Source: Cellulomonas gilvus ATCC 13127 (GTDB taxonomy: Bacteria > Actinomycetota > Actinomycetes > Actinomycetales > Cellulomonadaceae). From it: a stretch of DNA of 64,000 nucleotides. Of this stretch, positions 47,137-56,409 are shown one piece after another (the stretch's first letter is position 1; each line of letters opens with the position of its first letter). The DNA lies in contig NC_015671.1 of the NCBI RefSeq assembly GCF_000218545.1, positions 2,108,001-2,172,000 on the forward strand. Direction: 5' to 3'. The notes under the pieces were generated by a model that was given only the letters and a program-made list of their open reading frames with translations, had not been told where the DNA came from and searched no databases. The position numbers were made by a program, and so were the translations under genes.

Positions 47137-48459
47137 TCAGAACCGCGCGCGGACCGCGTCGCCGTGCGCGGGCAGTCCCTCGGCGTCCGCGAGCGCGACG
47201 ATCCGGTCCGCGACCGTCGCCAGCGCGTCCGCGTCGTACTCGATCACCTGGACCGCGCGTACGAACGAGTGCACCCCGAGACCGCTCGTGAAGTGCGCGC
47301 AGCCGCCCGTCGGCAGCACGTGGTTCGAACCCGCCATGTAGTCACCGAGCGACACGGGCGAGTACGGCCCGACGAAGATCGCACCCGCGCTCGTCACGCG
47401 CTCCGCGAGCTCGGCCGCGCCCCGCGCCTGGATCTCCAGGTGCTCCGCGCCGTACGCGTCGACCACCGCGAGCCCGGCGTCGAGGTCGTCGACCAGCACG
47501 ATCGCCGACTGCGTGCCGCCCAGCGCGGTCGCGACACGTGCACGGTGCAGCGTCGTCGCGGCCAGGTCGACGAGCTTGGCCTCGACCGCGCCGGCGAGCT
47601 CGACGCTCGGGGTGACCAGCACCGAGGCCGCGAGCGGGTCGTGCTCGGCCTGTGAGATGAGGTCGGCCGCGACGTGCACCGGGTCGGCGGTCTCGTCGGC
47701 CAGGACGGCGATCTCCGTCGGGCCCGCCTCGGAGTCGATCCCGACGACGCCGCGCACGAGCCGCTTGGCTGCCGCGACGTACACGTTTCCCGGGCCGGTG
47801 ACCACGTCGACGGGCTCGCACAGCGTGGCGCCGTCCTCGTCGGTCTGCCCCGCGGCACCGTAGGCGAACATCGCGACCGCCTGCGCGCCGCCCACCGCGT
47901 ACACCTCGTCCACGCCGAGCAGCGCGCACGTGGCCAGCACGGTCGCATCCGGGAGCCCGTCACGGTCCTTCTGGGGCGGGCTCGCCACCGCGAGCGAGCC
48001 GACGCCGGCCTCCTGCGCGGCGACCACGTTCATGATCACCGACGACGGGTAGACCGCGAGGCCGCCCGGGACGTACAGCCCGACACGACGCACGGGGACC
48101 CACCGCTGGCGGACCTGCGCACCCGGCGCCACGTCGACCGTGAAGTCGGTGGGCCGCTGCGCCGCGTGCACGCGCCGCACCCGCAGGATCGTCTCCTCGA
48201 GCGCCGCACGGACCGTCGGCTCGAGCTCGGCGACCGCGTCCTGGAGCGTCTGCGCGGGCACGCGCAGGAGCGCCGGGCGCACGCCGTCGAACCGCTCGGC
48301 CAGATCCCGCAGCGCGGCCGCGCCGCGCGTGCGCACGTCGTCCAGGATCGGGGCGACCGCCGCACCCGCGTGCTCCACGTCGACCTCCGCGCGGGGCAGC
48401 TCGGCGAGCAGCTCACGGCGGGACAGCGTGCGACCGCGCAGGTCGATGCGGGAGATCAT
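47137..48459 (-). CDS. hisD: Histidinol dehydrogenase
   Basis: The 440-residue NAD- and zinc-dependent enzyme oxidises histidinol to histidine in two steps. It shows [54 protein letters not shown] and [20 protein letters not shown], the expected zinc and substrate residues. The length is normal. It is the first gene of the hisD-C-B unit, and a -10 TAGACT seven bases before the ATG suggests a leaderless message. Confidence 0.96.
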   Translation of the reverse strand: MISRIDLRGRTLSRRELLAELPRAEVDVEHAGAAVAPILDDVRTRGAAALRDLAERFDGVRPALLRVPAQTLQDAVAELEPTVRAALEETILRVRRVHAAQRPTDFTVDVAPGAQVRQRWVPVRRVGLYVPGGLAVYPSSVIMNVVAAQEAGVGSLAVASPPQKDRDGLPDATVLATCALLGVDEVYAVGGAQAVAMFAYGAAGQTDEDGATLCEPVDVVTGPGNVYVAAAKRLVRGVVGIDSEAGPTEIAVLADETADPVHVAADLISQAEHDPLAASVLVTPSVELAGAVEAKLVDLAATTLHRARVATALGGTQSAIVLVDDLDAGLAVVDAYGAEHLEIQARGAAELAERVTSAGAIFVGPYSPVSLGDYMAGSNHVLPTGGCAHFTSGLGVHSFVRAVQVIEYDADALATVADRIVALADAEGLPAHGDAVRARF

Positions 48460-48466
48460 GCGCCCG

Positions 48467-48472
48467 AGTCTA
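48467..48472 (-). promoter_or_regulatory. -10 hexamer for leaderless hisDCB mRNA
   Basis: TAGACT on the minus strand ends seven bases before the hisD ATG at 48459. The transcription start would fall on or next to the A of ATG. It is the best supported of the leaderless promoters, since there is no ribosome site. Confidence 0.55.
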
Positions 48473-48515
48473 GGTCGCGCCCGACCGCGTGCCCGTGCGG
48501 TTTCCCGCCATGCGG

Positions 48516-48521
48516 GACACT
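48516..48521 (+). promoter_or_regulatory. -10-like hexamer for the S4 protein gene
   Basis: GACACT is followed by six bases and ATG at 48528. The first base departs from TANNNT, but the spacing matches the other leaderless candidates. Confidence 0.35.
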
Positions 48522-48527
48522 GGGCGC

Positions 48528-48761
48528 ATGCCCACGACGCACGCCCCCGAGGTCCCGATCCGTGACGACGTCATCCGCCTCGGCCAGTTCCTCAAGCTCG
48601 CCGGGCTCGCGGAGTCGGGCGCGGACGCCCGTGCGCTCGTCGAGGACGGCGCCGTGACGGTCAACGGCACGTCCGAGGACCGCCGGGGCCGTCAGCTGGT
48701 GCGCGGCGACGTCGTCGCGGTCTCGCTGCCGCAGGGCGTGCAGGCCGCCACCGTCGGCTGA
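48528..48761 (+). CDS. S4-domain RNA-binding protein
   Basis: The 77-residue protein consists almost entirely of an S4 RNA-binding domain ([20 protein letters not shown] then [20 protein letters not shown]), like the small YbcJ/YaaA-type S4 proteins. It probably binds rRNA or tRNA. It has no fused catalytic domain. The ATG at 48528 is preferred to an upstream one because it restores the family length. It is divergent from hisD and faces dnaE tail to tail. Confidence 0.85.
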   Translation: MPTTHAPEVPIRDDVIRLGQFLKLAGLAESGADARALVEDGAVTVNGTSEDRRGRQLVRGDVVAVSLPQGVQAATVG

Positions 48762-48797
48762 GCGCCCTCGGCCGAGCACCGTCGGCGCGGCGCGCCC

Positions 48798-51700
48798 TCA
48801 CCCGGCCAGGCAGCTCGGTCCCAGCAGCGCCTTGAGGTCACCGAACAGCGACGGGCTGCGGGACACGCGCAGGCCGTCGTCGAGCCGCATGACCGTGGCG
48901 CGGCCCGGCTGCGTCAGGCGCAGGTGGACCTCCGTGATCCCCGGATGCGTCGAGAGCACCTCCTTGAGTCGCTCGACCACGGGTGCGGTGCACCGCGCGA
49001 CCGGCAGCGTGACGACCACGGGTGAGTCGGCGGTCACGCTCACATCCGGGAGCGTGACCTCCATCGCCTGCAGCTGCATCGTCTCGTCGCGCCGCCGCAC
49101 GCGACCCTTGACGACGACCACGGCGTCCTCGGCCAGCACGGTCGAGTAGGCGACGTACGTCTCGCCGAAGAACAGGACCTCGACGCCGCCCTCCATGTCC
49201 TCGAGCGTGACCGACGCCCAGGCGTTGCCCTGCTTCGACATCTTGCGCTGCAGCCCCGTGACCAGGCCCGCGACCACGACGGTCGACCCGTCGGGGCGCT
49301 GCTCGTCGGCGTTGAGCGTGGCGATCGAGACGTCGGCGGCGGCCGCGAGCACGTGCTCGAGGCCGGACAGCGGGTGGTCGGAGACGTACAGGCCGAGCAT
49401 CTCGCGCTCGAACGCGAGCCGCTGCTTCTTGTCCCAGTCCGGCAGGTCGGGGATGGTGACCGCGAACCCCGGGTCGTCGTCACCGCCGAAGACGTCGGCG
49501 AACAGGTCGAACTGCCCCTCGGCCTCCTTGCGCTTGACGCCGATCACCGCGTCGACGGCCTGCTCGTGCACCAGCAGCAGGGCCTTGCGGGCATGACCGA
49601 GCGAGTCGAACGCACCGGCCTTGATGAGCGACTCGATGGTGCGCTTGTTGCACACCACCGCGGGCACCTTGTCCAGGAAGTCGGTGAACGACGTGAAGTC
49701 GCCCTTCTCCTCACGCGTGCGCACGATCGCGTCCACCACGTTGGCGCCCACGTTACGGATCGCCGTGAGCCCGAACCGGATGTCCACGCCGACCGCGGTG
49801 AAGTTGGCCGACGACGAGTTCACGTCGGGCGGCAGCACCGTGATGCCCATGCGGCGGCACTCACCCAGGTACAGCGCCGACTTGTCCTTGTCGTCGCGCA
49901 CGCTCGTGAGCAGCGCGGCCATGTACTCGCCCGGGTAGTGGGCCTTGAGGTACGCGGTCCAGTAGGAGACGAGCCCGTACGCCGCGGTGTGCGCCTTGTT
50001 GAACGCGTAGTCGGCGAACGACTCGAGCACGTTCCACAGCGCGAGCTGCGCCTCCTTCGAGAAGCCGCGCTCGGTCATGCCGCCGAAGAAGTCGGCCTGC
50101 TGCTTGTCGAGCTCCGACTTCTTCTTCTTGCCCATCGCGCGGCGCAGCACGTCGGCCTGGCCGAGCGTGAACCCGGCGACCTTCTGCGCGGTGGCCATGA
50201 CCTGCTCCTGGTACACGATCAGGCCGTACGTGGTGCCCAGGATCTCCGCGAGCGGCTCGGCCAGCTCGGGGTGGATGGGCGTGATCTCCTGCTGCCCGTT
50301 CTTGCGCAGCGCGTAGTTGGTGTGCGAGTTCACGCCCATGGGGCCCGGGCGGTACAGCGCCAGGACCGCGGAGATGTCCTCGAAGTTGTCCGGCTTCATC
50401 AGGCGCAGGAGCGAGCGCATGGGTCCGCCGTCGAGCTGGAACACCCCGAGCGTGTCGCCGCGTGCGAGCAGCTGGTAGCTCGCGGGGTCGGTCAGCTCGA
50501 GGTCCTCCAGGACCAGCGGGTCCTTGCCGTTCATCACGATGTTCTCGAGCGCGTCGTCGAGGATCGTCAGGTTCCGGAGCCCGAGGAAGTCCATCTTGAT
50601 CAGGCCGAGGCCCTCACACGTGGGGTAGTCGAACTGCGTGATGACCGCGCCGTCCTGCGGCCGGCGCATGATCGGGATGATCTCGATCAGCGGGTGGCTC
50701 GACATGATGACGCCCGCGGCGTGCACGCCCCACTGCCGCTTCAGCCCCTCGATGCCCTTGGCGAGCTCGACCACGCGCTGCGCGTCCGGGTCGGCCGCAT
50801 GGACCTGGCGGAACTCCTCCGCCTCGGGGTAGCGCGGGTCCTTCGGGTCGAAGATCCCGGTCAGGCCGATGTCCTTGCCCATGATCGCGGGCGGCATCGC
50901 CTTGGTGAGCTTCTCCCCCATCGCGAACGGGAAGCCCAGCAGCCGAGACGAGTCCTTGAGCGCCTGCTTGGCCTTGATGGTGCCGTACGTGACGATCTGC
51001 GCGACGCGGTCCTCGCCGTACTTGTCGGTCACGTACCGGATGACCTCACCGCGCCTGCGCTCGTCGAAGTCGACGTCGAAGTCGGGCATCGAGACGCGGT
51101 CCGGGTTGAGGAAGCGCTCGAAGATCAGGCCGTGCTGCAGCGGGTCGAGGTCCGTGATCCGCATCGCGTACGCCGCCATCGAGCCCGCACCCGAGCCACG
51201 GCCCGGCCCCACGCGGATCCCGTTGTCCTTGGCCCAGTTGATGAAGTCGGCGACCACCAGGAAGTACCCGGGGAAGCCCATCTGCGTGATGACGCCGGTC
51301 TCGTACTCCGCCTGCCGGCGCACGTCGTCCGGGATGCCGCCCGGGTAGCGGTGCCGCAGCCCGGTCTCGACCTCCTTGATGAACCAGCTGGTCTCGTCCT
51401 CCCCCTCCGGCACGGGGAAGTTGGGCATGTAGTTGGCCTTGGTGTTGAACGAGACCTCGCACTGCTCCGCGATCCGCAGCGTGTTGTCGCACGCCTCGGG
51501 CAGCTCCGCCCAGGTCCGGCGCATCTCGGCCGCGGACTTCACGTAGTAGCCGCTGCCCTCGAACGCGAAGCGGTTGCCACCCTGCTCGTACGTCGGCTCC
51601 GTCAGCGCCGAGCCGGAGTTGATCGCCAGCAGCGCCTCCTGCGACCCGGCGTCCTCCGCGGTGACGTAGTGCAGGTCGTTCGTCGCGACGAGCGGGGCGC

Positions 51701-52358
51701 CGATCGTCTCGGCGAGCCGCAGCAGGTCCTTGAAGACGCGGGTCTCGATGTCGAGCCCGTGGTCCATCAGCTCGACGTAGAAGTAGTCCTTGCCGTAGAT
51801 GTCCTGCAGCTCGCCCGCGGCACGCACGGCCTCGTCCCACTGGCCGAGGCGCAGACGCGTCTGCACCTCACCCGACGGGCACCCCGTCGTCGCGATCATG
51901 CCGCCCGAGTACGTCTCGAGGAGCTCGCGGTCCATGCGCGGCCACTTGCCCATCTGCCCCTCGAGCGAGGCCAGCGAGCTCGCCCGGAACAGGTTGTGCA
52001 GGCCCTCGTTGTTGCGCGCGAGCAGCGTCATGTGGGTGTACGAGCCGCGCGCGGACACGTCGTCGCGCTCCTGGCCCTGCTCGCCGAACCGCACGCGCGT
52101 CTGGTCGAACCGGCTGGTGCCCGGCGTGACGTACGCCTCGACGCCGATGATCGGCTTGATGCCCGCGGCGGTGGCCTTGGACCAGAAGTCGAAGGCCCCG
52201 AACAGGTAGCCGTGGTCGGTCGTGGCGATCGCCGTCTGGCCCAGGCGCTGCACCTCGGCGAACAGCTGCGTCAGGCGCGCCGCGCCGTCGAGCATCGAGT
52301 ACTCGGTGTGCGCGTGGAGATGGACGAACGACGAGTCCTGAGCTGCCGGTGATGCCAC
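48798..52358 (-). CDS. dnaE: DNA polymerase III alpha subunit (DnaE1)
   Basis: The 1186-residue replicative polymerase begins with a PHP domain (HLHAHTEYSMLDG at 13-25), whose intact metal-binding motifs are the proofreading exonuclease in actinomycete DnaE1. The palm has the catalytic aspartates in PDFDVDFDERRRGEV (about 425), preceded by GPGRGSGAGSMAAYAM, followed by fingers, tandem helix-hairpin-helix region and an OB domain (from about 990, GLVTGLQRKMSKQGNAWASV). The GTG at 52358 lies six bases after a TAGACT -10 and so starts a leaderless message. It is not the error-prone DnaE2 type, judging by its length and intact PHP motif. Confidence 0.97.
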   Translation of the reverse strand: MASPAAQDSSFVHLHAHTEYSMLDGAARLTQLFAEVQRLGQTAIATTDHGYLFGAFDFWSKATAAGIKPIIGVEAYVTPGTSRFDQTRVRFGEQGQERDDVSARGSYTHMTLLARNNEGLHNLFRASSLASLEGQMGKWPRMDRELLETYSGGMIATTGCPSGEVQTRLRLGQWDEAVRAAGELQDIYGKDYFYVELMDHGLDIETRVFKDLLRLAETIGAPLVATNDLHYVTAEDAGSQEALLAINSGSALTEPTYEQGGNRFAFEGSGYYVKSAAEMRRTWAELPEACDNTLRIAEQCEVSFNTKANYMPNFPVPEGEDETSWFIKEVETGLRHRYPGGIPDDVRRQAEYETGVITQMGFPGYFLVVADFINWAKDNGIRVGPGRGSGAGSMAAYAMRITDLDPLQHGLIFERFLNPDRVSMPDFDVDFDERRRGEVIRYVTDKYGEDRVAQIVTYGTIKAKQALKDSSRLLGFPFAMGEKLTKAMPPAIMGKDIGLTGIFDPKDPRYPEAEEFRQVHAADPDAQRVVELAKGIEGLKRQWGVHAAGVIMSSHPLIEIIPIMRRPQDGAVITQFDYPTCEGLGLIKMDFLGLRNLTILDDALENIVMNGKDPLVLEDLELTDPASYQLLARGDTLGVFQLDGGPMRSLLRLMKPDNFEDISAVLALYRPGPMGVNSHTNYALRKNGQQEITPIHPELAEPLAEILGTTYGLIVYQEQVMATAQKVAGFTLGQADVLRRAMGKKKKSELDKQQADFFGGMTERGFSKEAQLALWNVLESFADYAFNKAHTAAYGLVSYWTAYLKAHYPGEYMAALLTSVRDDKDKSALYLGECRRMGITVLPPDVNSSSANFTAVGVDIRFGLTAIRNVGANVVDAIVRTREEKGDFTSFTDFLDKVPAVVCNKRTIESLIKAGAFDSLGHARKALLLVHEQAVDAVIGVKRKEAEGQFDLFADVFGGDDDPGFAVTIPDLPDWDKKQRLAFEREMLGLYVSDHPLSGLEHVLAAAADVSIATLNADEQRPDGSTVVVAGLVTGLQRKMSKQGNAWASVTLEDMEGGVEVLFFGETYVAYSTVLAEDAVVVVKGRVRRRDETMQLQAMEVTLPDVSVTADSPVVVTLPVARCTAPVVERLKEVLSTHPGITEVHLRLTQPGRATVMRLDDGLRVSRSPSLFGDLKALLGPSCLAG

Positions 52359-52364
52359 GCGCCG

Positions 52365-52370
52365 AGTCTA
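52365..52370 (-). promoter_or_regulatory. -10 hexamer for leaderless dnaE mRNA
   Basis: TAGACT on the minus strand, six bases, then GTG at 52358. There is no ribosome site before the GTG, which supports the leaderless reading. Confidence 0.55.
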
Positions 52371-52409
52371 GGTGGCCCCAGGGACACCTCCGTGTGCCCG
52401 CGGCGTCGG

Positions 52410-53345
52410 TCAGCGGTAGCCGGCGGAGATCACGTCGAGCGCGTGCTGCAGGTCCTGCGGGTAGGCGCTCGAGACCTCGAGCCACTGCCCCGTGCCGGGG
52501 TGCTCGAAGCCCAGCCGCATCGCGTGCAGCCACTGCCGCGACAGCCCGACGCGCTGCGCGAGCGCGGGGTCGGCACCGTAGGTGAGGTCGCCCACGCACG
52601 GGTGCCGCAGCGCCGAGAAGTGCACGCGGATCTGGTGCGTGCGCCCGGTCTCGAGGTGGACCTCGACGAGCGAGGCCGCGGGGAACGCCTCGAGCAGCTC
52701 GTAGTGCGTGACCGACGGCTTGCCGTTCGCCGTGACGGCGAACTTCCAGTCGTGGTGCGGGTGCCGCCCGATCGGGGCGTCGATCGTGCCCGTCGTGGGC
52801 TCCGGGTGCCCCTGCACGAGCGCGTGGTAGACCTTCTCGACCGTGCGCTCCTTGAACGCGCGCTTGAGCGCGGTGTAGGCGTGCTCGCTCTTGGCGACGA
52901 CCATGAGCCCGCTGGTGCCGACGTCCAGCCGGTGCACGACGCCCTGCCGCTCGGCGGCGCCCGACGTCGAGATGCGGTACCCGCTGGCGGCGAGCGCGCC
53001 GACGACCGTGGGGCCGGTCCAGCCCGGTGACGGGTGCGCCGCGACCCCCACGGGCTTGTCGACGACGACCACGTCGTCGTCGTCGTGCACGATCACCATG
53101 CCGGGCACCGGCTCCGCGACGACCTCGACCGCGGCGGGGGCCGCATCCGGGATCTCCACCTCGAGCCACGCGCCCGCGACCAGCCGCTCCGACTTGCCCA
53201 CGGGCCGACCGTCCAGGTGGACCCCGCCGTCCTCGGCGATCTGACCCGCACGCGTGCGCGACAGGCCCAGCAGGCGCGCGATGCCGGCGTCGACCCGGTC
53301 GCCCGCGAGCCCGTCCGGGACGGGCAGGCTCCGCGTCTCAGGCAT
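52410..53345 (-). CDS. rluD: RluD-like 23S rRNA pseudouridine synthase
   Basis: The 311-residue enzyme converts uridines to pseudouridine in 23S rRNA. It has an N-terminal S4 domain (about 12-65, [20 protein letters not shown]) and a catalytic domain with the Asp of [13 protein letters not shown] at 141 and [20 protein letters not shown] further on. The genes order lspA then rluD is common. The ATG at 53345 overlaps the lspA stop by 8 bases; a further upstream ATG (53354) is possible. The exact target uridines (helix 69 in RluD) are inferred. Confidence 0.93.
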   Translation of the reverse strand: MPETRSLPVPDGLAGDRVDAGIARLLGLSRTRAGQIAEDGGVHLDGRPVGKSERLVAGAWLEVEIPDAAPAAVEVVAEPVPGMVIVHDDDDVVVVDKPVGVAAHPSPGWTGPTVVGALAASGYRISTSGAAERQGVVHRLDVGTSGLMVVAKSEHAYTALKRAFKERTVEKVYHALVQGHPEPTTGTIDAPIGRHPHHDWKFAVTANGKPSVTHYELLEAFPAASLVEVHLETGRTHQIRVHFSALRHPCVGDLTYGADPALAQRVGLSRQWLHAMRLGFEHPGTGQWLEVSSAYPQDLQHALDVISAGYR

Positions 53346-53997
53346 CGGACGCACCGCCCCTCGGGGCCGCCGCCGGGGTCGCGGCGGCGTCGCCGGAGTC
53401 CTCCGTCTCGCGCGTGCCGTCGATCCGGACGCCGCGCAGCACCGTCAGCACGATCAGGCCCGCGGCGACGACGATCGCGATGTCGGCCACGTTGCCCACG
53501 AACCAGTCCGCGTACGCGATGAAGTCGATGACGTGGCCCCGGGCCACACCGGGCGACCGGAACAGGCGGTCCACCAGGTTGCCGAGCGCTCCGCCCAGCA
53601 GCAGGCCGAGCGCGACCGCCCACATCGTCGAGCCGATGCGACGCGCGGCGCGGGCGACGACCACGACCACGCCGATCGCGACGAGCGTGAGGACCCAGGT
53701 CATCCCGGTCGCGATGGACAGCGCGGCCCCGGGGTTGAACACCAGCTGCAGGCCCAACCAGTCGCCCAGCACCTCGCGGCGCGCGCCGTCCAGGGACGTC
53801 AGCGCCCACGCCTTGGTCGCCTGGTCGAGCACGAGCACCACGGCGGTCAGCCCGACGAGGATCGTCAGCAGCCGCCGACGGCGTGTCGCGGGGACGTCGC
53901 TCCCGGCGGCCGCGTCTCGGTGCTTGACGGCCGCATCCTCGGGCGACTCGGGCGAGCCCGTCGTGGCGGGCAGGGGCGACTCGTCGGGCGTGGGCAC
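53338..53997 (-). CDS. lspA: Lipoprotein signal peptidase
   Basis: The 219-residue aspartic protease cuts signal peptides from prolipoproteins after lipid attachment. Four membrane helices (about 43-61, 92-116, 125-141, 168-187) carry the two catalytic Asp residues, D143 in GNLVDRLFR and D172 in NVADIAIVV, and the region ends with an Asp/Ala-rich tail. An extra disordered N-terminal stretch of about 40 residues precedes helix one. The GTG at 53997 is fixed by the TAGACT six bases earlier. It overlaps rluD by 8 bases. Confidence 0.95.
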   Translation of the reverse strand: MPTPDESPLPATTGSPESPEDAAVKHRDAAAGSDVPATRRRRLLTILVGLTAVVLVLDQATKAWALTSLDGARREVLGDWLGLQLVFNPGAALSIATGMTWVLTLVAIGVVVVVARAARRIGSTMWAVALGLLLGGALGNLVDRLFRSPGVARGHVIDFIAYADWFVGNVADIAIVVAAGLIVLTVLRGVRIDGTRETEDSGDAAATPAAAPRGGASDA

Positions 53998-54003
53998 CGG
54001 TGG

Positions 54004-54009
54004 AGTCTA
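54004..54009 (-). promoter_or_regulatory. -10 hexamer for leaderless lspA mRNA
   Basis: TAGACT on the minus strand, six bases, then the GTG at 53997, repeating the dnaE arrangement. Confidence 0.55.
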
Positions 54010-54017
54010 CGGGCGCG

Positions 54018-54482
54018 TCAGCGCCGCTCCTCGCGCTGCTTGCACTCGACGCACAGCGTCGCGCGCGGGAAGGCCTGCAGCCGCGCCTTGCCGATCGCCT
54101 TGCCGCACGACTCGCACGTCGCGAACGTCCCCGCGCTGATGCGCGCGAGCGCGTGCTGCGTCTGGGCCAGCATGTCGCGCGTGTTGTTGACCAGCGTGAG
54201 CTCCTGCTCGCGCTCGAGCGCCGAGGAGCCCGAGTCCGCCTGGTCGTCACCGGCGCCGTCGCCCGAGTTGCGCAGCAGGTCGGAGAGCTCGGCATCGGCC
54301 GACGCGAGCTCCGCGGTGAGCCGGTCGATGTCGGCGACCAGCTCGTCCGCGACGTCGCGGACGTCGCGCGCCGTCCAGGCCTTCTCGCCGTCACGGACCG
54401 GGAACTGCTTGGCCAGCCGCGCGAGCTCCTTGGCGTCCTGCGTCGGCGCGACGGTCGTGGTGCTGATCGAGTCGTTGGTCAC
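54018..54482 (-). CDS. TraR/DksA-family zinc-finger protein
   Basis: The 154-residue protein has a charged helical middle with a likely coiled coil (about 25-105, DELVADIDRLTAELASADAE) and a C-terminal zinc finger of the DksA type, CESCGKAIGKARLQAFPRAT then CVECK. DksA-type proteins enter the RNA polymerase secondary channel; many actinomycete members lack the acidic tip and their roles are unclear. I chose GTG 54482 because GGGGG lies 7 bases before it, rather than the longer upstream frame. A -10-like TACAGT lies at 54513-54518. Confidence 0.82.
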   Translation of the reverse strand: MTNDSISTTTVAPTQDAKELARLAKQFPVRDGEKAWTARDVRDVADELVADIDRLTAELASADAELSDLLRNSGDGAGDDQADSGSSALEREQELTLVNNTRDMLAQTQHALARISAGTFATCESCGKAIGKARLQAFPRATLCVECKQREERR

Positions 54483-54512
54483 CGCGGTGCCCCCTGTCTG
54501 TGAGGTGACGAG

Positions 54513-54518
54513 ACTGTA
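54513..54518 (-). promoter_or_regulatory. -10-like hexamer for the TraR/DksA gene
   Basis: TACAGT on the minus strand lies about 30 bases before the GTG at 54482, leaving a short leader with a GGGGG ribosome site. The -35 is unclear. Confidence 0.35.
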
Positions 54519-54543
54519 GACGTGTGTACGGCACCGCACAACA

Positions 54544-54572
54544 CGACACGCCAGGGTTCACCCGGCGTGTCG
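54544..54572 (-). terminator. Second hairpin after divIVA
   Basis: A 9-bp stem CGACACGCC (54544-54552) with GGCGTGTCG (54564-54572) and an 11-base loop lies beyond the main divIVA terminator and may be a back-up terminator. Confidence 0.45.
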
Positions 54573-54588
54573 CGTTGCTGACCTGGGA

Positions 54589-54624
54589 CGACGGACCGCC
54601 GGTACCCCTGCCGGCGGTCCGTCG
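54589..54624 (-). terminator. Terminator after divIVA
   Basis: A 14-bp perfect stem CGACGGACCGCCGG (54589-54602) with its complement at 54611-54624 and an 8-base loop lies 6 bases after the divIVA stop. Confidence 0.7.
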
Positions 54625-54630
54625 GTCCGC

Positions 54631-55308
54631 TCAGAGGTTGTGGCCGTCGCCGACCGCCTGGGGCTGCGCCCGCGGCGGCAGCGCGCTCCCGCGGTTGTCG
54701 AGGTCGCCCAGGAGGTTCTCGAGGTAGCTCTTGAGGCGCGTCCGGTAGTCGCGCTCGAAGACCCGCAGCTCGTCGATCTTGCGCTCGAGGAGCGAACGCT
54801 CCTGCTCGAGCTGGCCGAGCGTGCGCTGCGACGTCTCCTCGGCCTCGCGCACGATGCGGGTCGCCTGCGTCTTCGCCTCGGAGACGAGCCGCTCGGACTC
54901 CTCCTGGCCGCTGCGCACGTAGTCGTCGTGCAGCTTCTGCGCGAGCTGCAGCATGCCGGTCGCGGACTCGGGCTCGTTCGACTGGGCCGGCGCGACGGGC
55001 GCGGACACCTGGACCGGTGCGGGCGTCGGGGCGGGCAGCACGGGCGCGGGCGCGGGCTCCGGCGTCGGCTCGGGCTTGGGCAGCGCGACCGGTGCGGCCT
55101 GCTGCGCACCCGCGCGGCTCAGCTCGGCGATGCGGCGCTCGGCCGCCGCGAGCTTGGTCTTGAGGTCCTCGTTCTCGCCCTGCAGGTCCCGCAGGGTGTT
55201 GACCACCTCGTCCAGGAAGTCGTCGACCTCGTCCTGGTCATAGCCCTCGCGGAACTTCGTGGCCTGGAACTTCTTGTTCAGGACGTCGTCTGCGGTCAGC
55301 AGTGCCAT
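54631..55308 (-). CDS. divIVA: DivIVA (Wag31-like) polar growth and division protein
   Basis: The 225-residue cytoplasmic protein binds curved membrane and directs polar growth and septation in actinomycetes. Its N-terminal lipid-binding domain (MALLTADDVLNKKFQATKFR, then GYDQDEVDDFLDEVV) is followed by a coiled coil (about 40-70), a Pro/Ala/Val-rich linker (about 72-112) and a long second coiled coil (about 118-200). The ATG at 55308 follows GAGGTGA. Its own promoter, TACGGT (55434-55439 on the minus strand), is possible, so it may be separate from yggT upstream. Confidence 0.93.
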   Translation of the reverse strand: MALLTADDVLNKKFQATKFREGYDQDEVDDFLDEVVNTLRDLQGENEDLKTKLAAAERRIAELSRAGAQQAAPVALPKPEPTPEPAPAPVLPAPTPAPVQVSAPVAPAQSNEPESATGMLQLAQKLHDDYVRSGQEESERLVSEAKTQATRIVREAEETSQRTLGQLEQERSLLERKIDELRVFERDYRTRLKSYLENLLGDLDNRGSALPPRAQPQAVGDGHNL

Positions 55309-55433
55309 CGTCGTCACCTCTTCGGTCGAACGGGGTAGGTCGAGCTGGTCGAGCCGTGCTGGGGCCGTGCCGGCCGCCCGGTCCCGGACACGCAGAGCGT
55401 GTCGCCTGGGGCCGCCGGCGGCCACTTCACCTC

Positions 55434-55439
55434 ACCGTA
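55434..55439 (-). promoter_or_regulatory. -10-like hexamer for divIVA
   Basis: TACGGT on the minus strand lies about 125 bases before divIVA. The -35 is not convincing; it is reported because the 238-base yggT-divIVA gap otherwise has no promoter. Confidence 0.3.
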
Positions 55440-55469
55440 GCGGACATTGCCCGGGCGCCGTCGCCGCCG

Positions 55470-55496
55470 GTGGGACACGCGTCCCGTATGTCCCAC
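55470..55496 (-). terminator. Inverted repeat between yggT and divIVA
   Basis: GTGGGACA (55470-55477) pairs with TGTCCCAC (55489-55496) across 11 bases. It lies about 50 bases after the yggT stop and could end the ftsZ-side transcript or act as an operator for divIVA; no T-tract follows. Confidence 0.35.
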
Positions 55497-55546
55497 ATGC
55501 CCGTTTTCGTGCCGCACAGCCGGCTGGGCGCGCGACACGGGGCGGG

Positions 55547-55834
55547 TCACGCCAGTGCAGGCAGGAGCGACAGGAGCAGGCTGCACAGCAGCATGAGCAC
55601 CAGGAACGCGAGGTCGAGCCGGAAGCTCCCGATGGTCAGCGGCGGCAGCACCTTGCGCAGCGCGCGCAGCGGCGGGTCGGTCACGGTGTACGTGATCTCC
55701 GCGAGCACCAGCGCGACGCCGCGCGGCCGCCACTCCCGCGCGAAGAACATCACCCAGTCGATCACCAGCCGGGCGATCAGGAGCAGCATGAAGACGAAGA
55801 CGACCACGGAGGCCAGGTCGACGACCAGACGCAT
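55547..55834 (-). CDS. yggT: YggT family membrane protein
   Basis: The 95-residue protein has two hydrophobic segments (about 5-25 and 68-92) with a basic and aromatic loop between them (DWVMFFAREWRPRG, TDPPLRALRKVLPP), matching YggT/Ycf19-type proteins next to sepF in Gram-positive division clusters. The function is not settled; a role in membrane or division organisation is presumed. It follows sepF by 3 bases. Confidence 0.88.
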   Translation of the reverse strand: MRLVVDLASVVVFVFMLLLIARLVIDWVMFFAREWRPRGVALVLAEITYTVTDPPLRALRKVLPPLTIGSFRLDLAFLVLMLLCSLLLSLLPALA

Positions 55835-55837
55835 GCG

Positions 55838-56311
55838 TCAGCTCTGGTTGTAGAACGCCGCGCGCGGGGCCGAGCCGGACGGCGTCTCACCCGAGACCTC
55901 GACGTGCGCGGGCGACAGCAGGAACACCTTGTTGGTGACGCGCTCGATCGCGCCGTGCAGGCCGAAGATCAGGCCCGCCGAGAAGTCGACCAGCCGCTTG
56001 GCGTCGGCGTCGTCCATGTCGGTGAGGTTCATGATCACCGGCGTGCCCTCGCGGAACGCCTCGCCGATCTTGCGCGCGTCGTTGTACGAGCGCGGGTGGA
56101 TCGTCGTGATGCGCCGCAGGTCGTGCGCCGGTGCCGGCTGCTCGACCGCGCTCACCCGCGTCGGGCGGAACGGCGTCACCTGCGCCTCGTGCTGCTCCTC
56201 GAGCTCCATGGGCTCGTCCGTCCCCTCGTAGTCGTCGAGGTACTCGCCGTGCTCGCCCCGGTCATCGGCCAGGCCCAGGTACAGCATCGTCTTGCGCAGC
56301 GCTCCGGCCAT
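55838..56311 (-). CDS. sepF: SepF, FtsZ membrane anchor
   Basis: The 157-residue protein links FtsZ to the membrane. It has an N-terminal amphipathic helix ([14 protein letters not shown]), an acidic linker and the globular SepF core (about 75-150, [39 protein letters not shown]). In actinomycetes, which lack FtsA, SepF is the essential FtsZ anchor. It is the third gene after ftsZ and pgeF. The gene ends three bases before yggT. Confidence 0.95.
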   Translation of the reverse strand: MAGALRKTMLYLGLADDRGEHGEYLDDYEGTDEPMELEEQHEAQVTPFRPTRVSAVEQPAPAHDLRRITTIHPRSYNDARKIGEAFREGTPVIMNLTDMDDADAKRLVDFSAGLIFGLHGAIERVTNKVFLLSPAHVEVSGETPSGSAPRAAFYNQS

Positions 56312-56409
56312 GGCCCCGCTCCTCCCCCGGACAGCGTCCGGACCTGCTCGTTCGGACCGATCTCACCGGGCCGCCGTGCGGCCGACCGCGGGTCGGTCCC
56401 GTCCGCTCG

